Positions 41,610 through 50,192 are shown, numbered from the stretch's first letter. The stretch is 64,000 nucleotides of DNA from Halieaceae bacterium (GCA_028282105.1 JANQIO010000038.1:1-64000), one strand, 5' to 3'. Notes: generated from the letters alone by a model not told the origin. Translations and numbers: made by a program.

Positions 41610-42563
41610 ATGATGGTTCGATCACCCCGTAACCGTGGCTGGATGGCGCGGTCTGGAAACACCGCTGCGTTTTGTCTGCTGACTTGCTTCACAGCGCAGG
41701 CCCAGTCGGAAGATGAGGACGAGCCACGCTTCTTTATTGAAGTGGAGGGTGGTGCCGAGTACGACAGCGTGGTCTCCCTGGACGAACTCGACCTGAGTAG
41801 TGAAGAGAGCGATACCGCAATCCGCGCCGAGGCCACCGTCGGTTATATGCAGCCTCTCGGAGAGACCGTTGAACTGGACCTCAGCTACAGTTACAACGTG
41901 CTGGACTATCAGGATTTCTCTGAAGTTGACCAGAATTCGCACATTGTCAGCGCGGACCTGAAGAAAGACCTGGGCGATGCAGACATCGGGCTGTCCGGCT
42001 TTTATGTCAATTCCGACCTGGACGACGAATCCTTCCTGGAACTGGCGCGCATATCGCCCTATGTGTCTGGGTTCTTTACCAGGGGGTGGTTCGCGCGCGC
42101 GGGCGTCGTCTACGCAGATAAGACCAATGACGTGAACTCCGGCCGAGATGCCACTACCGTGATCGGTGAAGTCGACCTGTACCACTTCCCACCCGGGAAG
42201 CCCTGGTTCGTCAATATCGGCTACAAGTACCGGGACGAAGATGCCGACGCCTCGCGCTTCGACTACACCGGCAATACGTTCAAGGCGCGCTACGTGCACC
42301 GCCTGACGCTGATGGGGAAGAAAGCGCGCTTCGAAGTGTCCTACCGCTACCTGGACCGCGACTACAGTTCGGTGACACCGTCTATCGGTGAAGATCGTTC
42401 CGATGAGCGTGACCGCGCGCACGTGCAACTGGAAGTATCGCTCGCGCCGCGTTTGGATGCCGAGTTGTACTACACCTATTCCGACTGGGAATCGAACCTG
42501 GAAAGCGTGGACTTCAACCAGTACGTCACCGGAATGGTGCTCCGCTACCGTTGGGAGCGGTGA
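41610..42563 (+). CDS. Outer-membrane beta-barrel protein (DUF560-like)
   Basis: About 317 aa; starts at GTG 41604, ATG 41610 or ATG 41613 share the AGGA at 41596-41599. A signal peptide ends CFTAQAQ, then an acidic SEDEDEP linker. The rest is alternating-residue beta strands with aromatic girdle residues (VELDLSYSYNVLDY, WFVNIGYKYRDEDAD, FEVSYRYLDRDYSS, ELYYTYSDWESNLE), predicting a 12-14-strand barrel; the C-terminus is MVLRYRWER. It resembles the barrel of surface-lipoprotein-assembly-modifier type proteins. It lies 76-82 nt after the P-loop gene and is probably in its operon. Confidence 0.75.
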   Translation: MMVRSPRNRGWMARSGNTAAFCLLTCFTAQAQSEDEDEPRFFIEVEGGAEYDSVVSLDELDLSSEESDTAIRAEATVGYMQPLGETVELDLSYSYNVLDYQDFSEVDQNSHIVSADLKKDLGDADIGLSGFYVNSDLDDESFLELARISPYVSGFFTRGWFARAGVVYADKTNDVNSGRDATTVIGEVDLYHFPPGKPWFVNIGYKYRDEDADASRFDYTGNTFKARYVHRLTLMGKKARFEVSYRYLDRDYSSVTPSIGEDRSDERDRAHVQLEVSLAPRLDAELYYTYSDWESNLESVDFNQYVTGMVLRYRWER

Positions 42564-42732
42564 CCCGGCCTGCATCCGGGCAGGGTCGAATAGCTGCCTG
42601 TAGCGCCTGACCAATCACCGGGCTCCGGATCCGGGGTGGCCGGCAGCAGCCGTACAGCGGTGCGCCGAAATGGGCAGCGGCTGCGCGGCTGGGGTATGAT
42701 CAGCAGCGTTTTTTGTACCCGGAATTCTCCCT

Positions 42733-43587
42733 ATGCAGGGCAGCAGGTTCAGCGCCCGCACTACCGTGTTGTGGCTCAGCGTCTTGTTGGTCGCTTTCTC
42801 GGCCCGGCCGGCGCCGGCTGCGGGTTACCCGCCCGCCGGGCCCGGAGTTGAGTTTGCGGCCGTGCTGGCGCTGCCTCCCGGACCGGCGCCCACCGTCCTG
42901 CCCTATGGCGAGCAGCCACAGCAATTTGTCGAACTGTCGAGGCCGGCGCAGGGTGATGGCCCGTTTCCGGTGGTGGTGTTTATCCATGGCGGCTGTTGGC
43001 TCAAGCAGTTCGATATCGGCTACAGCCGCGCCCTGGCGACTGCCCTCAACCAGGCGGGCTATGCCGTGTGGAACATCGAGTACCGGCGCCTGGGAAACGA
43101 GGGCGGCGGCTGGCCCGGCACGATGGATGACATTGCGGCGGCGCTGGCTTTGCTGGCGAATGAAGCCCCGGCGGGGCTTAACCTTGATCGCGTGGCCATT
43201 GCTGGCCATTCAGCCGGCGGCCACCTGGGCTTGCTGGCGCCTGCCCGAGCCCCGCGCGCACTGACGGTGCGCGGGGTGCTGGGGCTGGCCCCCATCACGG
43301 ACATTGCCCACTACGCCACCGGTGAAGGCAGCTGCAACCAGGCCGCGGCGGCGTTCCTGGACGGCCTGTCAGATGCGCAGCGGGCGGCTGCCAACCCCGC
43401 TCTGCAACCGGCACCGCGCGGTGCCGTGCTGCTCTATGGCAGCCGGGACCGCATTGTGCCGATGGAAGTGCCTTTTGTAGCCCCCGACCGGCTGGTGACC
43501 CTGGCCGTCGGCCACTTTGACTGGGTACATCCCGGTACCGCGGCTTTCCAGCGCTTCCTCGGGGAACTGGCGCAGGTGCTGCAGTGA
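42733..43587 (+). CDS. Exported alpha/beta hydrolase, kynurenine formamidase-like
   Basis: 284 aa. It has an N-terminal signal-like segment (ending RPAPAAG), the oxyanion motif FIHGGCW, the nucleophile elbow IAGHSAGGHLGLLA, Asp in YGSRDRIVP and His in VGHFDWVHPG, as in the eukaryotic-type arylformamidase/carboxylesterase family. It overlaps kynU by 4 nt, suggesting N-formylkynurenine hydrolysis, but an exported protein would not meet cytoplasmic substrate, so an unrelated esterase role is possible. Confidence 0.75.
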   Translation: MQGSRFSARTTVLWLSVLLVAFSARPAPAAGYPPAGPGVEFAAVLALPPGPAPTVLPYGEQPQQFVELSRPAQGDGPFPVVVFIHGGCWLKQFDIGYSRALATALNQAGYAVWNIEYRRLGNEGGGWPGTMDDIAAALALLANEAPAGLNLDRVAIAGHSAGGHLGLLAPARAPRALTVRGVLGLAPITDIAHYATGEGSCNQAAAAFLDGLSDAQRAAANPALQPAPRGAVLLYGSRDRIVPMEVPFVAPDRLVTLAVGHFDWVHPGTAAFQRFLGELAQVLQ

Positions 43588-44822
43588 TTACCCGGGAAGC
43601 TATCCTCGAACTGGATCGCCTGGACCCGCTGGCGCTGCAGCGGGATGCGTTCGCGCTGCCCCGCGACAAGGTCTACCTGGATGGCAACTCCCTCGGCGCG
43701 CTGCCACGAGCCGCGGCGGTGCGCGTGCAGGACACGGTACAGCAGCAGTGGGGCGTGGACCTGATCAGCAGTTGGAACCGGCACGGTTGGATCGACCTGC
43801 CCCAGGCGGTGGGCGAAAAAATTGCGCCTCTGGTCGGGGCAGCGCCGGGCCAGGTCATCTGCGCCGATTCAATCTCCGTCAATTTGTTCAAGCTGCTGTC
43901 GGTAGTCTCTATGCTGCGGCCGGAGCGCCCCGTGGTGCTGTCGGCGGCGGACAACTTCCCCACCGACCTGTACATGGTGCAGGGTCTGTCGCAGTTGCTG
44001 GGAGAGCAAAAGCTGCGGCTGGTGCAGGTGGCCGAGGCGGAAATCACCGACGCGCTTAACGAACGGGTGGCGGCGGTGCTGTTGAGCCATGTGAATTTCC
44101 GCACCGGGCGCATCCTGCCGATGGCGGAGATTACGGCGGCTACCCAGACGGCAGGTGCGTTGTCGATCTGGGATCTCGCCCACAGCGCCGGTGCGATGCC
44201 GGTGGAGCTGGATGCCTGCCAGGTCGATTTTGCGGTGGGCTGCGGCTACAAGTATTTCAATGGCGGTCCCGGTGCGCCAGCCTGGGTGTACGCCGCCGAA
44301 CGCCACCAGGACGCGGTGCAGCAGCCCCTGTGCGGCTGGATGGGCCACCGGGACCCCTTCGTGTTCGACCCGGACTACGAAGCTGCCGCAGGGATGCTGC
44401 AATATCTGTGCGGCACGCCCCCGGTACTGTCGATGGCGGCCCTGGACGCGGCGTTGGACCTGTTTGCCGATATTGACATGCAGGCGCTACGCGCCAAGTC
44501 CCTGGCCCTGGGCACCCTGTTCCTGGAGCTCCTGCACAAGACAGAACTGGCGGCAGAGCTGCGCCTTTTGTCGCCTCCCGAGTCGGAGCTGCGCGGCAGC
44601 CAGCTCGCCTTCAGCCATCCCCAGGCCTACGGATTGGTGCAGGCCTGGATTGAGCGCGGCGTGGTGGCGGATTTCCGCGAGCCCGACGTGCTGCGGGTGG
44701 GCTTCTCACCGCTGTACAACAGCTACGGCGACATCTGGCAGGCGCTGGAAGCGCTGCGTGAAGTGATGGCTCAGCGCGAACACCTCGACCCCCGCTGGCA
44801 GCAGCGCCAGAAAGTCACCTGA
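43584..44822 (+). CDS. kynU: Kynureninase
   Basis: PLP enzyme that cleaves kynurenine to anthranilate and alanine (tryptophan catabolism). 412 aa. It has the family start KVYLDGNSLGALPRAA, the DLAHSAGAMPVEL aspartate block and the PLP-lysine motif GCGYKYFNGGPGAPAW. The GTG start overlaps the upstream hydrolase stop. No kynA is visible in the window. Confidence 0.94.
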   Translation: MITREAILELDRLDPLALQRDAFALPRDKVYLDGNSLGALPRAAAVRVQDTVQQQWGVDLISSWNRHGWIDLPQAVGEKIAPLVGAAPGQVICADSISVNLFKLLSVVSMLRPERPVVLSAADNFPTDLYMVQGLSQLLGEQKLRLVQVAEAEITDALNERVAAVLLSHVNFRTGRILPMAEITAATQTAGALSIWDLAHSAGAMPVELDACQVDFAVGCGYKYFNGGPGAPAWVYAAERHQDAVQQPLCGWMGHRDPFVFDPDYEAAAGMLQYLCGTPPVLSMAALDAALDLFADIDMQALRAKSLALGTLFLELLHKTELAAELRLLSPPESELRGSQLAFSHPQAYGLVQAWIERGVVADFREPDVLRVGFSPLYNSYGDIWQALEALREVMAQREHLDPRWQQRQKVT

Positions 44823-44855
44823 TCGGCCAGGATGAAAAAAATCAGCTCGAGGGGC

Positions 44856-44892
44856 TTGCACCTTTGGCATAACACTGGTTACATATACAGTA
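44856..44892 (+). promoter_or_regulatory. recA promoter with LexA (SOS) box
   Basis: A near-consensus SOS box CACTGGTTACATATACAGTA is at 44873-44892 (CTG-N10-CAG form). It overlaps a sigma-70-like promoter: TTGCAC (44856-44861), 17-nt spacer, TTACAT (44879-44884). LexA bound here would block recA transcription. The leader to the ATG is about 175 nt. Confidence 0.88.
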
Positions 44893-45065
44893 CTTCGTTC
44901 AGGTGAATACCTGTGGCTTTTCGGCCAACCACCCGAGCGATATGCCGCCGGCATCCGGGCCCACTGGGGAGCGGTGCCAACCAACACGATAAGCAGTGAC
45001 TGCAAGTCGGCAGCCATCGTGTTGGCAGGGTGCAGCGGCCATAACAAGACCAGAGGTGAACAACC

Positions 45066-46142
45066 ATGGATGCCAACAAGCAAAAAGCTCTTGATGCCGC
45101 CCTCAGCCAGATCGAACGTCAGTTCGGCAAAGGTACCGTCATGCGGATGGGGGATACCGAACAGGCGGCCATTCCCAGTATTTCAACCGGTTCCCTGGGC
45201 CTGGATGTTGCCCTCGGCATCGGCGGCCTGCCGCGGGGCCGGATCGTGGAAATCTACGGGCCGGAATCCTCGGGCAAGACCACGCTCACCCTGCAGGTGA
45301 TCGCCGAAGCCCAGAAAGCCGGCGGCACCGCGGCCTTCATCGACGCGGAGCACGCCCTTGACCCCAGCTACGCTGAGAAACTGGGCGTGCAGATTGACGA
45401 CCTGATCGTCTCGCAGCCGGATACCGGTGAACAGGCCCTGGAAGTCACCGAGATGCTGGTGCGGTCCGGTGCCGTTGACGTGCTGGTGGTGGATTCGGTG
45501 GCCGCACTCACCCCGAAGGCGGAGATCGAGGGCGAGATGGGGGATTCCCACGTCGGCCTGCAGGCGCGCTTGCTCAGCCAGGCCATGCGCAAACTGACCG
45601 GCACCATCAAGCAGACCAACTGCATGGTGATCTTCATCAACCAGATTCGTATGAAGATCGGCGTTATGTTTGGCAGCCCGGAGACCACCACGGGCGGTAA
45701 TGCACTCAAGTTCTACTCCTCTGTACGTCTGGATATCCGTCGCATTGGCGCGGTCAAGGAAGGCGACGAGGTGGTGGGTAACGAGACGCGTGTGAAGGTG
45801 GTGAAAAACAAGGTCTCGCCACCCTTCAAGCAGGCTGAATTCCAGATCATGTACGGCAAGGGAATCTATCGGATGGCGGAAGTCATCGATATTGGTGTGA
45901 AGCTCAATCTGGTCGACAAGTCCGGCGCCTGGTACGCCTACAAGGGCGATAAGATCGGCCAGGGCAAGGCCAATGCAGCCAAGTTCCTCGAAGACAACCC
46001 GGCGATCTCCGGTGAGATAGAGGGGCAGATTCGCGCCCAACTGTTGAACCTGCCGAATCCTGCCGGTGAGGAAGCTGAGGCGGCAGAGGACACGGTGGAA
46101 GAAATGGCGGCTGACAGCCTGGAAGCCGGCGTCGAAGAGTAA
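45066..46142 (+). CDS. recA: Recombinase RecA
   Basis: Strand-exchange ATPase and LexA co-protease. 358 aa. Walker [21 protein letters not shown] and the DNA-binding-loop region [26 protein letters not shown] are standard; the C-terminus is acidic ([12 protein letters not shown]). In Pseudomonas-like genomes cinA lies between mutS and recA; here a 13-kb accessory block does and cinA is absent. recX follows after an unusually structured spacer. Confidence 0.99.
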   Translation: MDANKQKALDAALSQIERQFGKGTVMRMGDTEQAAIPSISTGSLGLDVALGIGGLPRGRIVEIYGPESSGKTTLTLQVIAEAQKAGGTAAFIDAEHALDPSYAEKLGVQIDDLIVSQPDTGEQALEVTEMLVRSGAVDVLVVDSVAALTPKAEIEGEMGDSHVGLQARLLSQAMRKLTGTIKQTNCMVIFINQIRMKIGVMFGSPETTTGGNALKFYSSVRLDIRRIGAVKEGDEVVGNETRVKVVKNKVSPPFKQAEFQIMYGKGIYRMAEVIDIGVKLNLVDKSGAWYAYKGDKIGQGKANAAKFLEDNPAISGEIEGQIRAQLLNLPNPAGEEAEAAEDTVEEMAADSLEAGVEE

Positions 46143-46187
46143 ATCTTTGCGAACCACAGAGACGGACAACCCCACGGGGCACCGCTG

Positions 46188-46244
46188 GTAGCCGGCTTTG
46201 AGCGTGCCGGCTACCTTTCCCCACCTCGCCACGGGTGGGGGAAA
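46188..46244. repeat. Two tandem hairpins after recA
   Basis: Hairpin one: GGTAGCCGGC (46188-46197) pairs with GCCGGCTACC (46206-46215). Hairpin two: TTTCCCCACC (46216-46225) pairs with 46234-46244 with one bulged G. They directly precede the terminator at 46253, making three consecutive stem-loops. Confidence 0.75.
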
Positions 46245-46252
46245 CCCCACTT

Positions 46253-46290
46253 CGCGTACCACGGTTCCCCTCCGGTGGTGCGCGTTTTTT
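46253..46290 (+). terminator. Intrinsic terminator of recA
   Basis: A stem of about 10-12 bp (CGCGTACCACGG at 46253-46264 with CCGGTGGTGCGCG at 46272-46284, one G-T pair and one bulge) is followed by six T residues (46285-46290). It should limit read-through from recA into recX. Confidence 0.85.
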
Positions 46291-46392
46291 GTGGTTCAGA
46301 GCGACTCATAGCTGGCTCATGGCTTACTCATGGCTGGCTCATGGTTAGAACAACGACTACCACCATCGCCACTGTGCCAGTCCCAGCCGTGA

Positions 46393-46440
46393 GAATAGCC
46401 GGGTGAATAGCCGGGAGAATAGCCGGGAGAATAGCCGAGA
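46393..46440 (+). repeat. Four tandem 12-bp repeats between recA and recX
   Basis: Four copies of GAATAGCCGGGT/A in exact period 12. Just upstream (46315-46345) lies a looser CTGGCTCATGG repeat. The 382-nt recA-recX spacer otherwise holds only the hairpins; the small minus-strand open frame across it is not credible. Confidence 0.85.
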
Positions 46441-46524
46441 GCACAGCAGGCGCGTGGCACGTGCTTTCGGCGGCAGTGAAAGTGCCGGATCATCCGCAAC
46501 CGCGCGATTGCAGAAGGCCTGGGT

Positions 46525-47010
46525 ATGCAAGATCGACTGACTGAATTTGGTGTAAACGACATCCGCTTACAGGCGATGAACCTGTTGGCGCGCAGGGAGC
46601 ATCTGCGCCATGAGCTGGCGACCAAGTTAAAAAGGCGTTTTGGCGGCGAGGCCGAACCCCTGATCGAGGCCGCGCTTGATGATCTCAGCACGGAGGGCCT
46701 GCTCAGCGATGAGCGCTTCGCGGAATCCTATATCCGCCAACGTATTGGCAAGGGCTACGGGCCAGACCGTATCCGCCAGGAGCTGAGGCAAAAAGGTCTC
46801 AACACGGTGCTGCTGGAGCTGGCCCTGGAAGCCGCAGACGTCGATTGGGCGGAGCGGGCGGCTGGGGTTCGGCTCAAGAAGTTTGGCGCCGCGCCGCCCC
46901 TGGACTTCAAAGAGAAAGCGCGCCAGATGCGCTTCCTCAACTACCGTGGTTTTAGCGGTGAGTTCGCTGCTGCAGCGTTGGATTTCGACGCGTCGGAGTT
47001 CGCTGACTAG
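46525..47010 (+). CDS. recX: RecA regulator RecX
   Basis: 161 aa. Modulator that caps or inhibits RecA filaments. All-helical tandem three-helix repeats are visible: MNLLARREHLRHELATKLKRRF, then LSDERFAESYIRQRIGKGYGPDRIRQELRQKG, then MRFLNYRGFSGEFAAAAL. No strong ribosome site is visible. Its location after recA is diagnostic, though the spacer carries a strong terminator, so RecX would be expressed by read-through or its own promoter. Confidence 0.93.
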   Translation: MQDRLTEFGVNDIRLQAMNLLARREHLRHELATKLKRRFGGEAEPLIEAALDDLSTEGLLSDERFAESYIRQRIGKGYGPDRIRQELRQKGLNTVLLELALEAADVDWAERAAGVRLKKFGAAPPLDFKEKARQMRFLNYRGFSGEFAAAALDFDASEFAD

Positions 47011-47012
47011 GC

Positions 47013-47096
47013 GGCCGGCCAGGTGCAGCCGGCCAGGTGCGGCCTGCCAGGTGCGGCCGGCAAGGTGCGACCGGCCAGGTGCTGCCGGCCAGGTGC
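47013..47096 (+). repeat. Six tandem 14-bp repeats after recX
   Basis: Six copies of a unit close to GGCCGGCCAGGTGC, period 14, fill the space between the recX stop and the convergent kinase gene. No hairpin with T-run is present, so it does not look like a terminator. Confidence 0.88.
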
Positions 47097-47111
47097 GACC
47101 TGCGCGGCTAG

Positions 47112-48713
47112 CTAGTCCGTGCCCGCTGGTAGCGTGATCACTACCCGCAGGCCTGTGGCTGCATCGCCCCCACCGCCAGGCCCCGCGCTCCGGCGGTTTT
47201 CTGCCTGTATCGACCCCTGGTGCTGCTCGATGGCCCGGCGCGCAATGGACAGGCCGAGGCCAAAGCCGCCGGTCTCGCGCTGGCGTGCCTGGTCCAGCCG
47301 GTAGAAGGGCTCAAAGATACGCTCCAATTCCTCTGCCGGTGCGCCGGGCCCCTGGTCTTCCACGGTAATCCTGTAGTGGGTTTCCTGACGGTTGGCTTGT
47401 TCACGACTGAGGCTGACCTCGACGCTGGTATCTGCCGGTGTGTAGCGAATGGCGTTGCGGATAACGTTTTCGAAGGCGCGCTTGAGTTGCTCACCGTGGC
47501 TGCGCTGCAGGGCCTCATCCAAGGCGGTCTCAAACGCGACGGACTTGCCCTCGGCTTTGGCTTCAAAGGCAGCGTCTTCGCATACCGCCTGCAGCAGGCT
47601 GACCAGGTCGAGGCTGTCCTCCATGCTGGCGGCATTGTCCGGGGTGGCCAGCAGCTGGCCGATCAGGTCGTCCAGCAGGCTTGTTTCCCGCTCTATGCGC
47701 GCCAGCTGTTCGGCGCCGCGCTGCGGATCTTTTTCAGCCAGCGCCAGCGCCACGCGCATGCGCGCCAGCGGCGAGCGCAGCTCGTGGGAGACATCGCTGA
47801 GCAGGCGTTTCTGGGCCGTGATCTTGTCCTGTAGCTGGGCGGCCATGCTATTGAAATCCCGGGCCAGGGCGTCGGTTTCGTCGCCGCCGCGCTCGGGCAC
47901 ATCGATACGCGCCGCCAGGTTGCCACCCGCCAGGTCGCGGGAGGCTAGCTGCAGATGCTTGAGCGGTCGGGTGAGGTAGCGGGACACCAGGTAGCTGATG
48001 GCCCCGCTGATGATCACGGCGATCAGCAGGCGCAGCCACAGGTGTTGGGTCAGGAAGGCAATCATGGGTGAAGCTGGTGGCCGCGGTACGATGATCAGCT
48101 TGAGCGGCCCCCACTCCGGCCGGAACATCTCCTGGCCAAACATCATGCGATCACCGGCGCGGTGCAGCACCCGGCGCCGGAAGCCTGCCAGTCGGCTGAT
48201 CACCGCTTCAGTGCCGGGAATCAGCTTGCGACCAAACACCTCCCGGCCATCGCTATCCACCAGCCGGATGTCGATGCCGTCTTCGTTCTCGCGCTCCCTG
48301 ATCCATGCCTCCAGCTCGTCCTTGGCCACAGTCTGCAGGCCATAGAAGATCCGGTAGATACTGTGTGAGGCGGGGCCGAGATCGCGAAAGCCGGGGCCTG
48401 GCAGCATGGGTCCGCCGGGCGGTGGTCGTGCGATGGCCTCGCGGTCAGCTCCGGGACGCCGGGCGTCCAGGCGTTGTGCTTCCGGGGGCCGGCCTTCCGG
48501 GGGCCGGCCATCCGGGGGCCGGCCATCTGCGCGACCGAGCGTGGCGCCAGGTGGTGCGGGCCCGCCAACCGGTGCGGATTGGGTGGAGACGTTTGGAAAG
48601 TCCGGGAAGCCACCGTCATACAACACAAAATAGCGCCCCGCCAACAGCCAGCTGACGATGATGGCAATCATCGACAGCCAGAAGCCCAGAAAAATTTTGG
48701 CAAACAGGTTCAC
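47112..48713 (-). CDS. CpxA-like sensor histidine kinase with proline-rich sensor insert
   Basis: 533 aa: TM1 (about 6-28), a periplasmic domain (about 30-222), TM2 (about 223-245), HAMP, and a HisKA domain with phospho-His310 in SDVSHELRSPLARMR, then HATPase motifs NVIRNAIRYTP, DQGPG and GFGLGLSI. The periplasmic part has a Pro/Arg/Gly insert with RPPDG/E repeats (about 64-80), coded by three 15-bp repeats at 48483-48528. It pairs with the adjacent response regulator and, from the divergent Spy-like gene, probably senses envelope misfolding. Confidence 0.9.
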   Translation of the reverse strand: MNLFAKIFLGFWLSMIAIIVSWLLAGRYFVLYDGGFPDFPNVSTQSAPVGGPAPPGATLGRADGRPPDGRPPEGRPPEAQRLDARRPGADREAIARPPPGGPMLPGPGFRDLGPASHSIYRIFYGLQTVAKDELEAWIRERENEDGIDIRLVDSDGREVFGRKLIPGTEAVISRLAGFRRRVLHRAGDRMMFGQEMFRPEWGPLKLIIVPRPPASPMIAFLTQHLWLRLLIAVIISGAISYLVSRYLTRPLKHLQLASRDLAGGNLAARIDVPERGGDETDALARDFNSMAAQLQDKITAQKRLLSDVSHELRSPLARMRVALALAEKDPQRGAEQLARIERETSLLDDLIGQLLATPDNAASMEDSLDLVSLLQAVCEDAAFEAKAEGKSVAFETALDEALQRSHGEQLKRAFENVIRNAIRYTPADTSVEVSLSREQANRQETHYRITVEDQGPGAPAEELERIFEPFYRLDQARQRETGGFGLGLSIARRAIEQHQGSIQAENRRSAGPGGGGDAATGLRVVITLPAGTD

Positions 48714-48751
48714 GGCTTGGTGTTCACGGCGGCAGCGTCAGCGCTTGCGCC

Positions 48752-49447
48752 TTACTGGGCGGCCACTTCCGCTTCGGCGCGCACCAGCTGGTAGCCGACG
48801 CCGCGGATATTCTTGATCAGCTCCGCTTCGCCCAGTTTCTTGCGCAGATTGCTCACATGCACGTCGACACTGCGGTCGTAGGCCGTGAGGGCGCGCCCCA
48901 GTGCCTGCTGGCAGATCAACTCCTTGTTGACCACGTCGCCGGCATGGCGCACCAGCACCAGCAGCACATTGAACTCAGCGGTAGTGAGCTTGACTTCCTT
49001 GCCGTCGAACTGGACCTTGCGCTCCGAGGTGCTGACATGCAGTTTGCCGACATCCAGCTGGTGGCTGTCATCTTCGCGGCTGCGCTCGGTACGGCGCAGG
49101 ATGGCACGCAGCCGCGCGGCCAGTTCGCGCGGGTTGCAGGGCTTGGGCAGGTAGTCGTCAGCCCCCATCTCCAGCCCGACGATGCGGTCGGTATCTTCAC
49201 CGCGGGCGGTGAGCATAATGACCGGGGTGTCGGAGAACTCGCGCAGTTTCCTGAGCACGTCGAAGCCCTGTACCCGGGGCAGCATGACGTCGAGCACGAT
49301 TGCGTCGAACTCCCGGCCCTTGCAGGCTTCAATGGCGTCGGCGCCGTCGTGGATGGCGCTGGGCTCAAAACCCTCCAGTGACAGGAAGTCCGTCAGCAGC
49401 TCACAGAGCTCCTTGTCGTCGTCAATGATCAGTACGTCATGGTTCAT
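48752..49447 (-). CDS. CpxR/OmpR-family response regulator
   Basis: 231 aa from the ATG at 49447 (GGAGA 8 nt upstream); the frame extends to 49474 without support. The receiver domain has phospho-acceptor Asp53 in AIVLDVMLPR, an acidic pocket VLIIDDD and Lys in DDYLPKPCNPREL. The C-terminal winged helix ends VDVHVSNLRKKLG...IRGVGYQLV. It is in a two-gene operon with the kinase (38 nt apart), divergent from the Spy-like gene, a probable target. Confidence 0.93.
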   Translation of the reverse strand: MNHDVLIIDDDKELCELLTDFLSLEGFEPSAIHDGADAIEACKGREFDAIVLDVMLPRVQGFDVLRKLREFSDTPVIMLTARGEDTDRIVGLEMGADDYLPKPCNPRELAARLRAILRRTERSREDDSHQLDVGKLHVSTSERKVQFDGKEVKLTTAEFNVLLVLVRHAGDVVNKELICQQALGRALTAYDRSVDVHVSNLRKKLGEAELIKNIRGVGYQLVRAEAEVAAQ

Positions 49448-49515
49448 GGGGGCAGTCTCCCCGACGCGTGGCACTTTGTCACCGCCATTTACCGGCGCAT
49501 TGCCGTTCTTAACAC

Positions 49516-49546
49516 AACTTTACACCCGGGCAACCCAAACTTACAC
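49516..49546. promoter_or_regulatory. Direct repeat, candidate response-regulator operator
   Basis: CTTTACAC (49518-49525) and ACTTACAC (49539-49546) are direct repeats with a 21-bp period (two helical turns), in the 222-nt divergent spacer between the response regulator and the Spy-like gene. Direct TTTAC/TTAC half-sites resemble CpxR-type sites (GTAAA on the other strand), but the spacing differs from the E. coli box. Confidence 0.45.
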
Positions 49547-49669
49547 GGGCCGCTCCTAGACTGGCTGCAACGCTCGGGCAGTGTCATCACAGCCCGCAAC
49601 AGCCTGCCCTATGCAGTCCTCAGCGACTGGATGGCATACGCGTTCAGCAACAGCAAAAAGGAGAAGGCG

Positions 49670-50140
49670 ATGAAGAACTGGATTCCCGCACTGGCACTGG
49701 GATTGCTGCTGACCTCGGCGGCAGTGATGGCGCGTAATCACATGTCCGGTTTTGGCCCGCCGCACGGCATGGGCCCGGGCATGCTGGATTTCATCGCCGA
49801 AGAGTTGGGCCTGACTATAGAGCAGGAACAGAACATCAACCTGCTGATCAACGAGGCGCGACTGGCCAGCGCGGTAGACCGTGAGCGGGTATCGCAGCTG
49901 CGCCACCAGATCGGCGACCTCGCTTCAGGTGATAGCAGCTTCGACGAAGCCAGTGCTGAGGTGATAGCCGAGGAAATGGCGGGGCTAATGGCCCGTATGG
50001 CCGTGGATCATGCGCAGCTTCGCTGGGACATTCGCCAGGTGCTGACCGAGGAACAGCGCCAGCAGATCGACACCATGCGCAGCGATATGAGACGCGCTGC
50101 CCACTTCCGGTTCGCCGACGGGCACACCTCCGAACTGTAG
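49670..50140 (+). CDS. Spy/CpxP-family periplasmic protein
   Basis: 156-aa precursor. The ATG at 49670 has AAAGGAG 6 nt upstream; a longer in-frame form from 49439 lacks a signal sequence and is excluded. The signal peptide ends AAVMARN; a His/Met/Gly-rich start (NHMSGFGPPHGMGPGM) could bind metal. All-helical, with the family LTxxQ-like motif twice: LTIEQEQNINLL and LTEEQRQQIDTM. Spy/CpxP proteins are periplasmic chaperones or feedback inhibitors of CpxA-type kinases, fitting the divergent two-component operon. Confidence 0.85.
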   Translation: MKNWIPALALGLLLTSAAVMARNHMSGFGPPHGMGPGMLDFIAEELGLTIEQEQNINLLINEARLASAVDRERVSQLRHQIGDLASGDSSFDEASAEVIAEEMAGLMARMAVDHAQLRWDIRQVLTEEQRQQIDTMRSDMRRAAHFRFADGHTSEL

Positions 50141-50192
50141 AGCACAGCCTCCAGACCAACCCCTGACCCGCAGAAATCTCTGTAGGCCCTTT

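Noticed and set aside
46317-46691. Minus-strand open frame with GYSP repeats
   Set aside because: It is generated by the 12-bp array and overlaps recX antisense; no ribosome site or plausible domain.
46393-47096. The 12-bp and 14-bp arrays as CRISPR or iteron origin
   Set aside because: Units are contiguous without spacers and no replication gene is nearby; they are plain minisatellites.
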